Shown here piece by piece: positions 10,656-22,118 of a stretch of DNA of 64,000 bases. This DNA is from Orbilia blumenaviensis (taxonomy: Eukaryota; Ascomycota; Orbiliomycetes; Orbiliales; Orbiliaceae), in the NCBI GenBank assembly GCA_036872755.1, contig JAVHNS010000003.1:3100001-3164000 (forward strand), read 5' to 3'. Within the stretch, counting starts at the first letter, position 1, and each line of letters begins with the position of its first letter. Below the pieces are notes generated by a model. The model had not been told where the DNA came from. It ran no database searches and was given only the letters and a program-made list of their open reading frames with translations. The translations under genes and the position numbers were made by a program.

Positions 10656-11647
10656 TCAGTCGCAGTCTTGCATTTCACAATCTTCTATTTCGTGATCCTC
10701 CATATCGTGATCACTAATCCCACAATCTTCGTCTTCATAGTCCTCAGTTTCGCGGCTTTTGGTTTCCCCGAAAAGAGCGGCCGGCCCCAACCCGGTAGCA
10801 AAACAGTTTTTGGTGACATGGCGATGCCTGCAAACCTCGCAAGGGAAAGGCGCGACATCTAAGTCAACTGTTGCGTATCCGAACGTGTCACGCTCGCAAT
10901 TATCTAAGGCTTCCATGATACTAAGGACCTAAAGCCTCTATAGTTAGATTGCCCCCAATCCACCAAATGAGAGATGGTACATATGAGGGCAGACTCACAG
11001 ACATGAATCGACGATCTGTGTCGACAACGCAGTCATTCCAAAAGACCTGTAACGAATCTGCTGGGAGGTGCATACGTGCTTCATAGATATTAATCAGCCT
11101 CCTAATGCGGACCAGAGGCCCACAGTAGTATTCCTTGAAAACCCTCCAATTGCCATAAGCAACCTTGCCTGCAAAAAAAGGAAACCATCGCAGTGAGTAC
11201 CATAACATGGAATACAGGTCCGGAGCCTTTACGTTTACAATGGTACAGTTAAAATTTTGTGAATTAGTGGACCTACCATGAGAAACAGACCAGAGGACAC
11301 GGACTTTGAAGCGAGGGCCTTCCTGGCCGGAGCTACTGACTTCAGAAACATCTCGGCTACGTGGATCATAGGGCAATCGAGTCCCATCCTCACGACTTTC
11401 AACTTGATCTCGACTATCCCACCCTATTATGCCATTTAATATCAATTGGCTTCCCCAGTGTTATAAAAAGGACAGTTAAGCGGGTAGGAATACCTGGAAT
11501 AACATTTACAGGCTTGTTTTCATCGTCCAATTCGAAAATCAGGGACCTTTTCGGTTGCTTGGGAGAATGTATCTCTGAACGGTCAGAACCGACACCTGTG
11601 AGGCGTAGAGCACGGATAAGGTCTGCATTTGATGACAGGTCAGACAT
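10656..11647 (-). CDS. ubiquitin-like domain protein with CCHC-like knuckle and acidic tail
   Basis: Four exons on the minus strand: 11647-11494, 11423-11277, 11168-10999 and 10928-10656. The introns are 70, 108 and 70 bp with donors GTATTC, GTAGGT and GTGAGT and acceptors AATAG, TTTGCAG and CTTTAG. All junction phases close, giving 247 residues. After a disordered N-terminus, the ubiquitin-like region runs from FKVRVLWS through RIRRLINIYEARMHL, LQVFWNDCVVDTDRRF and ALDNCERD to YATVDLDV. Next comes CEVCRHRHVTKNC, a CX2CX3HX4C pattern one residue short of a standard zinc knuckle. The tail repeats DHDMEDHEIEDCEMQDCD-type acidic units. Function is unknown; a Rad60/SUMO-like partner domain is a possibility. 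Confidence 0.6.
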
Positions 11648-12770
11648 CGTGGTAGATAATGGTAGTTTTATCGATGGTGATGATGGTAGGGGCTGTTGCT
11701 TGTATTCTTGAAGGTAGTGATAGACTTAGAAACAGAATTAGAGCTTTCAAAGGCGCACAATAGGCCTCAGATTAGGGCTCTAGATATCATAGCGTAGCGT
11801 AACTAGCTGTGTGTAACGCTGTATAAAGAGGTCGTAATTGTCTGCACCCTCTGGCCTATCTTGGATGCTACCTAAACAGGCAACCGTCTTGCATTTCACG
11901 CCGGCTCGTCTGCACAAAATGCAACACAGCTCTGTGTTGGCACCGCTTAAACTTACCCCGGAATCCGCTAGCCTCGATGCGGCACAAGATTCCCTGCTGC
12001 AGGTCATCGTGCTTTCCCGATGCGATGCCCTCTCCACATCCCGGCTCGGACTTGATTAGAATAAATACCGGAGTTGCTGATGTGCGGGATTATATGTGAC
12101 ATCGGTTGTAGACGCAACAAACATTCGTCTATTTTTCTGTTTGCTCCAATTTACGGCTTCCGAACCTCCAAGTTAGCTAATCAATACATTGGTACCATGC
12201 AATGCTTAGCTTATTGAAATTAAAAAGTTGGAAATGCCCTAGCCCGCGCGGTGCCTTCCATGCCCGCATGATCACCGGACCCTTCGTAGACATGGGAACA
12301 ATCGGAAGACAAGTAATTTAAGAAACCACCCTTGCATTTGCTGACTTTAGTCTCACGCAATGCGTCGTCCTACGTTATGCGGGCAAACAGAGCTCGAGCA
12401 AGTTAAAGTGGGAACTTTCCGACGTTGAAAATGGCGAGAACTGGAAAATTAAGTAAACAGCGAGGGGGGGTTTCCAGGCGAAAGTGGCCAGGTTGCCTTG
12501 CAAGGAAACACTTGAGCTACACAGGTTAGCTCCGAAGCTTTCCTATATTACCCCCCTCTGATTTAAGCTTGCCCCTCCTGCAGGTTTCCTTCGATCTTTT
12601 TTTTCTTTCCCGCAGCTCTGTAGTTCGTAGACGTGCCAGCTTTTTAAGCTCCTCCATTCTCCAGGCCCGTTGTGCCCTCCAAAAGACGTCATTTCGCTTT
12701 CTCTGCGAAAGTTTCCAACATTTAACAACACAACCTTCTTCCCAACGTGTAAAATTCGGAGAATCTAACC
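11648..12770. other. intergenic, includes the MAPEG promoter
   Basis: Mixed composition. A minus-strand open segment at 11780-12037 contains a GTAAGT and a TTTTGTGCAG but gives no domain, so it is not called. The last 200 bp before 12771 is pyrimidine-rich and ends CTAACCATG, a normal fungal promoter and start context. Confidence 0.4.
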
Positions 12771-13611
12771 ATGTCGACGGGGACCCTCGGACTCAGGCTC
12801 GGAACTCGTACGTCCTCAGAACACCCCTCCTGAAGTAGTTTATTAGAGTATCGTAGCATCTTTATATCCCATCCGTCCCGGCATGACTCCTACTGCCGCT
12901 TGTTCCCCACCAGCGCTAGTTGCAGAGCTGACAGCCATGCTGTTACCGTGGTTGACCGCCGATTAATTGTCTCAACTGGTCCATACTACGAACTAGACTG
13001 ATAAAAGATGCGTAACTACTAGCAATCACCGCTCTCGCTCTCCCACTCTTTACCTCTTACTACAGCCTCCTTGCCTACCGCGTCATCTCCATCCGCGTCG
13101 GGACAGGCACCTTCGTAGGCGATAAGTCGAAAGAAGGGAAGGCTGATCAGAGCACCCCGGATGCCTTGACTATCGCTACTAGATCTCACGGGAACTTCGC
13201 GGAGAATGTGCCATTGGCGGTTAGTCGCTGCCTGCGTGTTCTGACCAGTCCACAAATGGCGTTGCAGAATGCTAACAAGTATATATCTGGAATTGTAACT
13301 AGTTGACGATAACGGCACTGGCGGAACTTAACGGGGCCGATCACAGTATCCTTGCCGGCGCATTGGGAACTTTGTTCTTATTACGGGTTGGCCATGTGTA
13401 TGTTTCCTTCGATCTCCTAGCGCCTAGTGTGCTCCCCTAAATTCAAGTTGCTTACGCGCATTTTGAATCGCGGATCTATAGGGAATTCGGTCTTCGTGGC
13501 GGTTCGGCACTTGGACCTGGTCGTATCATTGGCTTCCTTGGAACCCTAGGATATCTCGTCGGTATGAGTGGATACGTAGCGTGGTTGACGAGAAGCTATT
13601 GGGGATATTAA
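12771..13611 (+). CDS. MAPEG-family membrane protein (glutathione S-transferase-like)
   Basis: Reconstructed from four exons: 12771-12807, 13023-13219, 13303-13397 and 13482-13611, giving 152 residues, the normal MAPEG size. Introns begin GTACGT, GTTAGT and GTATGT and end ACTAG, ACTAG and CTATAG; phases close throughout. Family features: a first membrane helix (ITALALPLFTSYYSLLAYRV), the cytosolic loop, the HGNFAENVPLAL signature, ELNGADHSILAGALGTLFLLRVGH, and a final GRIIGFLGTLGYLVGMSGY helix. MAPEG proteins are ER or outer mitochondrial membrane trimers with glutathione transferase or peroxidase activity. It lies 620 bp upstream of a soluble GST on the same strand, suggesting a shared detoxification role. 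The 215-bp first intron is longer than its neighbours, so exon 1 is the least certain part. Confidence 0.8.
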
Positions 13612-14234
13612 TTTGAAGAGTTCTGGATCAATATCGGTTGAGGATTGAGTATTGCGGTATCGGCCGATAAGGTACCGTTCCGGAGATAATAAATGTACGA
13701 ATAAGGATATCGATGTAACCGTTAGCAGTGTTGCTAGAAACAGATACGATTGAGGCTGATAAATGCCAATTTTTGATTTGATGCATGCATACCTTGCCGG
13801 TAGCTACGGAGAAACCCCATTCTCCCGCTTAAGCTCAAGCAGCCTTCCGTTTATTGGTCTCAGAATCCCGCAAATCGTATATTACTATCCCCGAAGTCAA
13901 CTTTCTTGATAGCCGGGGATGTTTAGAGTCATCCATTTGAGTCCACAGGAGCTACCCTGCTAAACTAACAAATTAGGATAGTTTCGGTGGAGAGCTTCGT
14001 CAGCAAGTAGTCATCAAGCTCTTGTTGACCGCTTACTAAGGATGAGGATACCGCGGAGCGAAGCAATTTGAAAACCCCGCCGGATTCGAGACTGTCCGCC
14101 GGACTAGGTAATCCTCCGGTAAACTTTCAGGCTTCAGCTATCATACTCACCTAAGTACATATAAACCTTGATCAGTAAGCAGAGTACTTTCCAATTGAAT
14201 ACTTGAGATACATCCAAATTAAGCTAATTGCATT
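13612..14234. other. intergenic between MAPEG and GST genes
   Basis: AT-rich 3' region of the MAPEG gene and promoter of the GST gene; no other feature seen. Confidence 0.45.
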
Positions 14235-15300
14235 ATGTCAGTTTCTCGAACAGTCCTCCAAAGACTATACCGAACAACACAATCCCAAGCACCCCAAGTA
14301 ATCCCAAGCCTCCACCTTCGGAACCTGACATACACTTCAAGAGTCTTAAAAATGACCGACCTCCCATCCTCTAAGAAGGCCAAATTGGAGCCCAAGTATG
14401 AGCTGCTATACTGGCCGGGTTTGCCCGGTCGTGGAGAGTATATCCGTTTAGCATTGGAAGCGTATGTTCCGATTTTTGGTTACACCCCGCATTTCAATTG
14501 TTGTGATGTCATGGGCTCGATTTTGGAGTGTCACAGAAAGCTTATTTTATACTCTATAGTGCCGGTGTTCCATACAAAGACACCTCAAATGAGTCGAAGG
14601 AAGGGATAGGTAGTCTCATTGGATTAATGAGTCGGCAGAAAGTTACTGGTACTACACAACATCCTTTGAATATACTTAAATATCATCCCCACTAACGAAC
14701 AAAAAAGGTTCGGATGAGGCCCCAGTTCTCTGTCCACCCATTCTCCGAGCCCTAGAGTCTTCTTTTGTCGTCTCTCAAACACCAAATATTCTTCTGTACC
14801 TTGGTGACAACGAAAACCTTGCTCCTAAAGATGACACCAAATATCTCGTTCATCAATACACCCTCACAGCTCTTGATCTAGGCAACGAAGCCCACAATGT
14901 CCATCATCCAGTCGGCGTAGGTCTCTATTACGAGGATCAAAAGCCCGAAGCTCTCCGCTACGCTAAGGAATTCCGAGGCTCCAGGATCGCCAAATTCTTC
15001 GGATACTTCGACAAAGTTATTAAATATAACAAGTCTAACTACCCGGAGTCCGCTTACCTCGTTGGTGATAAAATCTCGTACGCGGATACGACTGTGTGGC
15101 AGTTGGTTGATGGTGTGACCTTCGCGTTTCCTAAGAAGGTCGAGGAATTGAAGACTACAGAAGGGTTTGAGGATTTGTTTGCTTGGTATGAAGCATTAAA
15201 AGGAGAAGAGTGGTTGAAGGACTATCTGGCTAGTAAGAGAAGATTACCATATGGGGATGGCATCTTTAGGCATTATGAGGAGTTGGATGTGGATCAGTGA
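14235..15300 (+). CDS. glutathione S-transferase, probable dual start
   Basis: Three exons: 14235-14461, 14560-14609 and 14708-15300. Introns are 98 bp (GTATGT, TATAG) and 98 bp (GTAGTC, AAAAG); frame closes, giving 289 residues from the first ATG. The N-terminal thioredoxin fold reads YELLYWPGLPGRGEYIRLALEA, then GVPYKDTS, with EAPVLCPPIL (cis-Pro) later. The helical C-terminal domain has IAKFFGYFDKVI and the N-capping box YADTTVWQLVD. This is the sigma/mu-like fungal GST pattern. The first 39 residues are rich in Arg, Ser and Thr with no acids, like a mitochondrial presequence; a second ATG at 14352 (MTDLPSSKK) would give a 250-residue cytosolic form. It neighbours the MAPEG gene. Confidence 0.85.
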
Positions 15301-16218
15301 TTCGGTCTTGTAATTTGGATCTAGATAGGTCAAAAGATCACAGGATTTCCTCACTGATGTGTTCGTACATACTACCGGGTAGCCTCGAATTTTCTATCTA
15401 AATTTGCCAATGTACAAAGAAAAAAAGCCATTGTGTCTAATTAATTACCTCGATTTGTACGTAATTAATGAATGTTGAGAATCGATATCGAACTCAATCA
15501 GACACACTCGGAAAAGGGCCTCGCAGTCGGAGATAATCATAGTACGGGTTTAATGGACTAAATAACCAACATGGTCAACACAAAAACGACAATATCGTTA
15601 ATACCAACGGCCGGAAATAATTTAACGCAGTTTGACGGACAGCACGGAGTTATTGATAACTCGACTTATCAGTCAAGCATTTTCGTTTCTAACTGTTTCT
15701 AACGTACAAAACAATTAAATTCCAAGCTTCCAACTATCTTCCCTAAAATGAAGATCAAGTCCAGCTTTATTACTATCTCAAACGCGAACAATCCATCAAA
15801 AAGTTCCATAAGCCCACAGGCCTTCGACTAAGTGCGTCTGAGCCCCGAGACCACGCGGGCCTGACTAAAAAGGATCTCGATACAAATGGATCCACCATCT
15901 TCCCAGCGAGTTTTAATAGAGTGCAAATCCTAAGAAATGCAATGAAAAGGATATATCTTAACAAAAGGGGAAATAGTGAGTAGAGAAGGAAAGAAGAGGT
16001 CCCAAAGCAACCATCAAAATACACCATTATGTATTACCGCCCTCGCCAAACAAACGCCTTTGTGTAGCTCACCTGATAAACTTAGGTAAAGAAAAGCAAT
16101 ACAGAACGACAAAGAAGTAAAGTGAATGTAGAGAATAGAAAAGAAAGAAAAAATGCCCCAGGGCCCATATCAGTCAACCAGTCTGCCATACCACATAAAG
16201 AGAAGTTCATCGCAAAAC
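15301..16218. other. convergent intergenic region
   Basis: 3' regions of the GST gene and the receptor gene that ends at 16219. No supported feature. Confidence 0.45.
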
Positions 16219-17747
16219 CTAAACCGGGCTCCCAAGTCTCGATGTCGACGAATATTGCACTGACTTCTCAACATCACTCCATCCGCTACCTGTCCTTGAG
16301 ATTCCACTCCTCAGAGACGCCAAATCGGATGGTCTGATCTGATCATGATGAACAATAATCCTTCCATGAACGCTCCTTGTGTTCTTCCTGGCTCGCTCGT
16401 TGTGCATGCTGCTATCACTGTTGCTATTGTTGTCACTGCTATTTCCGCTTCCGTAGCTTAGCAGTTTTGGAGCATGCTTGATGCATAGCGCGCGGAGTGC
16501 TGGGGCGGAAGCACAGATGATGGCGAGGTTAAGCTCAACGATTGTCCATGTGTTGATAATTGGAGTCTTCCCGGTGCCGGCGGAGGTAAGGAAATACTTA
16601 TGAACGGCCTTGAGGCGGAAGATGGAGGCAATGCAAGCGCTATATGTAACAGCCAATTAATACCACAATTTAAGGAAAGTGGGAGATGCATGAGACTTAC
16701 AAAATACCCAAGCTGAAAGTAAAGATAGCAGCGATTCTCTCCCTTCTATAAAGTTGCAACTTCATGACCATAGGCAACGGCAATACCCAAATAATCACGT
16801 CGCTCAAAATCATTAAAGAACCAGTGACGAGGTATGGAATTGTTTGGTTCGAATCACAGGTGCTGGTGTACCACTCTGACCAGTAGTTCACGGGATGACA
16901 CTTGAAGATACTGTAGAGTACTGCTGTGATGGCAGTAGCAAAGGTGAACCCGAATGTTGCCCAGACAGACCATTTTAGGTAACGGGCTGGGGAAAGGGTA
17001 TAGTAGAATAAAAGAAGAGAGGCCTTTATGATTAGTGCGGTGATCGGGTAGAGGATGTCGAGAATGATATAGAACTAGATAGTTTCATGAAAAGTTAGTT
17101 TTGAAACTCGAAACGAGTAGGATAGTGAAACAGACCATCTGCTGAAGAGCGATTTCGTTCCAGCTATAGTCCCAAAATTGAGATGCCGTATTGATATTGA
17201 CAGCGTGGTATAGAGCGCTGGAACCATAGATAAGAGTCATGAACTACACACTACTAGTTAGTACCTGCCCACCAACTACCTGTAAGAAAACAAAGAAAAG
17301 TGAACATACGTAGCCAAAAACCATAATCCAGTCATAACCTCTTACACCGCCCGCAATGGTCTGACGACTCCAAAGTCTCAGCCCGAGAACGACAGTAGTG
17401 AGGATCGTGAATACCGTGAACACCGGGACGAGGATATGTCCTGTCCCTGGTGTACGTGGCAAGTACTCTGCGACAGCATCAAGCCAGAAGATACTGTCAC
17501 GAAGAATTTCACGTTGACCAAGCATTGTTAAGAGGAGATCTAGATCACGCGGACGGGCGCCACTGAAAGTCAGGATTTCACTATCAGTGGCATTAGGTGT
17601 GGAGTTGTAGAAGTCTGCAAATGCAGAGACTACTTCAATTGTCTTCGAGTCATAGAAATTACGAGCGAGGAAACCGAGGTTGACAGTAATTGAGGCTGCG
17701 AGGTTAAGGTCGCCTTCGGTGAGGTTTACGGGGTTCGCCATTGGCAA
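16219..17747 (-). CDS. Pth11-type seven-transmembrane protein (fungal rhodopsin-like domain)
   Basis: Four exons: 17747-17310, 17243-17136, 17074-16701 and 16639-16219. Introns are 66, 61 and 61 bp; the first has a perfect TACTAAC branch site. Total 1341 nt, 446 residues, all phases closing. After an extracellular N-terminus of about 100 residues with Asn-Ser/Thr sites, hydrophobic helices include VFTILTTVVLGLRLWSR, WIMVFGYFMTLIYG, FYIILDILYPITALIIKASLLLFYY, the WSVWATFGFTFATAITAV segment, a D-V-I-I-W-V-L-P-L-P motif, IAAIFTFSLGIFACIASIFR, and IVELNLAIICASAPALRAL. The WLP-type helix and ELNLAIICASAPALR are hallmarks of the fungal integral-membrane rhodopsin-domain family that includes Pth11. 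The tail (about 80 residues) is polar and Ser-rich. Likely a surface sensor; ligand unknown. Confidence 0.88.
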
Positions 17748-20700
17748 TTGACCAAATGAGTGTGTTTTTCCTCCGATAAGGGGTAGAAAGTGATAGAATG
17801 GTAAGGAAAATATATGACAAAGAGTTCAAGAAAACGATTGTACAATTGTATCAAGATAATTAAATAGTAGTAGTGGAGTGTTGATGAAAGAATGAAGCTT
17901 TGATCGAGGATGTTTCAGACTAGGTGGGAGGATTCGAGGCCTTCTTATACACATTCTACCACGTAGATATTCTCCCATTAGCTGGGCGATGATACAAAAC
18001 TTCCAGAAGTTTGCATCCGCGTCCCCGATATCTCAGTATCATTATGGATTAGCCGGCTGTGTCATCGCAAGACAGTGGAGAAAATATTGATCACGTTAGC
18101 AAAAATATTATATTGAACCCTCTGTTTCTAGGCCGTTGTTTCAAGATTCTGATGCAAGCTGCAAGATATCTAACCCTCTCGCAATGGCAGATCATTTCTC
18201 TTTTTTGAAGGGGTGGCACGATCCGTGCTTCTTAGATTTTCTTATGCATATGGTAAAGCCAGGTACCGTTCGCTAGAACATGACACAATGCCGAGATAGT
18301 CTCCAGCGCGGTGTGCAGAATAGTCTATCAAGTCAACGCCGATACTAGCGTGGTTAAGGGGCATGCCGCAGTCTAACCTTACGCTATAGTGGGCCGGAGG
18401 ATTTTTGTTGTGTAATCATGTGTCAATCCCTGGCTATCTTATAGTACCTGCATGTCATGATAGGGGCAGTCAAGTAGAACCATCAGATCTGCAGACGACC
18501 CAGGTCTTCGGGATGCAAGAGGACTTGTCAAAAAACATCTGAGTAGATTTTCTTTTAGAATTCTGAATTAAAATAGTGATAGCATCTATAACTAACAACC
18601 CGATAATTTCTGTCTGCTATCGTAATAACTTTTTGGTAGAAGTCGGAGCGTCGTTCAAACCTTTGATTTAATCGAACGTCGACGTGCTGAAATGTGTTGA
18701 GCGTGGTCAAAATTATATTTAGCCCGCGCCGCACACCAACATGCACAACTTCGTTAGACGGCCCCACCCGATCTCACCGAACGCTTTCAATCCCCTTACG
18801 AGGAAGCTTGGAAGTAATAGCCTGCCTTCACTCGGTACTTCAAGAGATCCCTTATCCCATGTCCCACCGCCTAAATCCGAACCTTAAAAACTACTAATCA
18901 GTCCGGTATCCCAGATGTATAGCCAATGTTTCCAACTCCACCCACCCAAGCTGTTATCAGTAAGTTCTTAGGTCAATTCTTCACCTCTTCTCTCGCTTGG
19001 GGAGGACAGGAAATCTTACGGTGTTATGCTGCGGAATCCCTGGGGGTATATTGCGACCGTTGAGACGAGGGGCAGCCTGGTTCAATTTTTAGATGCAAGT
19101 GACTGCCGGTTTTTTTTCTTCTATGGATTGAATGGATTCAAACGAGATATGCCTAGCTTTGAAGAGCCTTTCGTGAAGAGGGTTTGGCCAGACCTACCCA
19201 ACACCGCCTCATCTATGCGTCTATCCAATCGGCATTTCACCAATCAAGACGAGCAAGTGAAAATACGCAACTATCTGCGACTTCTTTTGCCCTCTGCAGT
19301 CATGAAACAATAGACAGGGAAGAAGATTAGGGACTGTATTTGATTTGATAATGACAGTCAGCATGCGTATGCGTATGTGTATGCAGCTGCAGGACAGGGC
19401 ACCCCACCACCACGTTGAGATCGGTTGGATGTCTATATGTATGGACTGTGGGGATGTAGGACAGAATTAGAGATTTATATGTAAGGGGTTTAGGCCCAGT
19501 TCCAACCCAAGAAAGAAAGCTATTTTCGGGTCGCAAAGAACGCGGTTTGTGACTGGAGCTCTTAACATTTTCCCGCTACATACTTGAGTATGTATAGCAT
19601 AGCACTGTTAGGTTATAATGTTAGGCTTTCGATGTGAGGCTTAAATCTGCAAAGCCCATGTTAGTCAGTGGAAGGGATCGATCGCGGGCGACGCTAAGTT
19701 GTCTAGCTTGAATATGTTAATGAAGGGAACCGTCGGTACCTTCCGTTCTCTCGACCTGCAAAATCCCGCTAAAGTTAGTCAGCGGCACAGACCGCATCTA
19801 TGCACTCCACCCCTCGCTGATTGTCTTTAAATAAAATCCCCGCCCGACTGTCAACCCTTTAGCCTGCATTCTCGGGCGGATGGGCAGGTGTAGGATCTGT
19901 GATAACTGGTCTCTACACCATTCATTTCAATCAATCAATCCCAAAGAGACTTTACGTCCCACAGCATAGTATAAAGTATCAAAACATCATAGTGATAAAA
20001 GATAAATTAATGTCACGATAGACGATATAAGGCATAAAGAAACAACCCGTGCCGCTCATGCGCCGCCGATCTGAGAGGCTGCATAATGCTTGCCTTTAGG
20101 CAGCCGACGGTTTGCCTCGCAAGTACGTATTCATTCCACATTGATAAAGCCCGAAAAGCGCATATGTATGGGGTGCTGCATAGACGTAGATAAATGCCTA
20201 TCGATATATCCCTTATTCGTAAGGCTGTTTATCTCAATTCAATTAACTATTTTTTTTCGCATATATGGCGTCGAAGTACCGTTGACATATCAATAGGACC
20301 CTCGACACTATAATACAAGTGTGCGGCGTCAGATATTTTGTGCGGTACGAGGGTAACATCGAGGGGGGTAAGCAGCCTTCAAAACCCTGATATCAAATAC
20401 TGAACATCAAAACCGACGGTTCCCGACCGTACAAAAATGTCACATCAGAGCCCAGCAGTCGGGATTCAGCTGATCAGGGGACGGGACCTACAGAAATAAA
20501 AAGGGTCGGTGGGTACCACAAAGAGGACCAAGCATCTGCAGTCTATCTGGTCCTTTTTGGTTAAATTATAATTTTAACGTGCATATTCGATCTTCCCTGC
20601 CAATGTGATGTCGTGATGTCGTGACAGAGATAATAAGTATTCGGATTTCTTCTCAGATCGGCTTCTCTACTTTTGCAAATTTGTATCACACATATAAATG

Positions 20701-21280
20701 CACAGGGAGCAGGTTCTTTTTTTTTTGTATCGACGACACCGTCATCATTTTTTCTTGTTATATATCATATTAAGGAGCGTAAATCTTTTTGTTGGCCACC
20801 AGATAACTAAAAATCCAGCAGTCCAACGTCGCGCGCGGGGGAGTAGGTTTTTCCAGTCATATTCCATCTCCTCCTCCCTCTTGGGATCGAGAATAAATGG
20901 AAAGATAGATAGCGTAAAAGGGTAGGTATAACTATATGGTATGTAAAGGGTATTATGCGCCCCCTTTATAAAAGGAAAGTAACAGAAAGGTATAATGTGA
21001 TCCCCAAAACAGAAACAAAAAAGACAAGATTAGACGCCGGATATTGCCAGAACAGAAACCCACATGACAGATGGTGGAGGGTGAGTGGAGGGCGAGGTTA
21101 GTAGACTAGAGTGTTGAATGAAACTATACAGTCGGGATAGATGATGTAGAGAGGGTTGATGTGAAGTCGCTAAAGTAGCACGAAAAGAAAAAAGAAAAAC
21201 ACCCAGAACCCATATTATTAAGACCCCGTCAGAAGAAGACTCGTGACAACAAAGGGAAAAAGAACGTCAAATGAATACAA
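17748..21280. other. long gene-poor region
   Basis: About 3.5 kb, mostly AT-rich. A 45-codon ATG frame at 18926-19063 (MFPTPPTQAVISKFLGQFF...) looks protein-like but is too short to support. A 95-codon frame at 19026-19313 lacks domain or context. Imperfect GCATGC/GTATGT repeats occur near 19360. Confidence 0.4.
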
Positions 21281-22118
21281 CTACAACATCCCGCTTAGCA
21301 GGGCGCCCATTGAAATTGCCAGCGATGCTAATAGTGTTGTAGCGGCGATGGAGACATGTGAGCCGGCGGCCATCTTGAGGTTCAACTCTTGGAGGGCGAG
21401 TTCGGTATAGTTGATTTGACGTTCGGCGCTGACGAGGTGGTTGGCGCCCATGTTGCTTGAGTTGAAGCAGATCGAGTTCCAGATCTGAGGGTTGCCGAAG
21501 CGCTGGGCTTCTGTGTCTGAGAAAGTGATGTCGGCGCACTGAATAAAATATTAGCAAAGATTCTTTACAAGAAAAAAAGTTCATAAAATGAAGTTTGGCA
21601 ACATACATTGTAGAGAGCGCTGCCACTGGCAACAAGCTGAACAATCTGAATGGTCGCATTGACACCAGCCTTGACGAGGGGCTTCAGCGACGGCGGGATC
21701 TTAACAAGTGGCAAACAGAAGGTGCCGTTTCCACCAGTTTGATTGAAGGTTGGTACCATGATGTGGTTGAATCTATTGACATCAAAGGTTTCCTGAACAT
21801 GGTCACCAATGGCGATATTGATTGTGGTGAAGGCAAAGTCGTGAAGCGGGACGAAGGCCATAGCACCACCGTTTGTCGGCCAGAATGAACGGTTGCCATT
21901 AGGTTCGAGACCACCACCTATAACATACATCTGTTAGCTTAAGTCCCAGAACCTTTATATATATATATACAATATAGCAAATATTGGGTGAGGTTTTTCG
22001 TACATGGAAACTGGAATTGAGTGTTGTAGGAGTTGCCTCTGTCTGGCGGGTATGTGATGACAAAGTGTGCGGAAGCAGTAGCCGCAAGAACAACAGCAGC
22101 GATCAGTGAGCGAAGCAT
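21281..22118 (-). CDS. X325-family (Bim1-like) copper-binding GPI-anchored protein
   Basis: Three exons: 22118-22004, 21917-21607 and 21538-21281. Introns are 86 bp (GTACGA, TTATAG) and 68 bp (GTATGT, TTCAG); frame closes, giving 227 residues. A 17-residue signal peptide (MLRSLIAAVVLAATASA) leaves a mature N-terminal His in HFVITYPPDRG, the copper-ligand His of LPMO-like X325 proteins. PCGG, split by intron 1, follows. Then come WPTNGG, a beta-sandwich core with several Asn-Gly-Thr sites, FCLPLV, C-ADITF and a C-terminal hydrophobic tail after a Ser/Ala segment, fitting a GPI signal. Family members such as Cryptococcus Bim1 assist copper uptake rather than cleave polysaccharide. Copper handling at the cell surface is inferred. 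Confidence 0.85.

Noticed and set aside
11780..12037. Minus-strand spliced small gene
   Set aside because: A GTAAGT and a TTTTGTGCAG exist, but joining them gives a short product ending quickly at a TAG with no recognisable domain.
18926..19063. 45-codon protein-like frame (MFPTPPTQAV...)
   Set aside because: Reads like a small conserved protein, but I cannot name a family and it has no splice or promoter support. Mentioned only within the intergenic entry.
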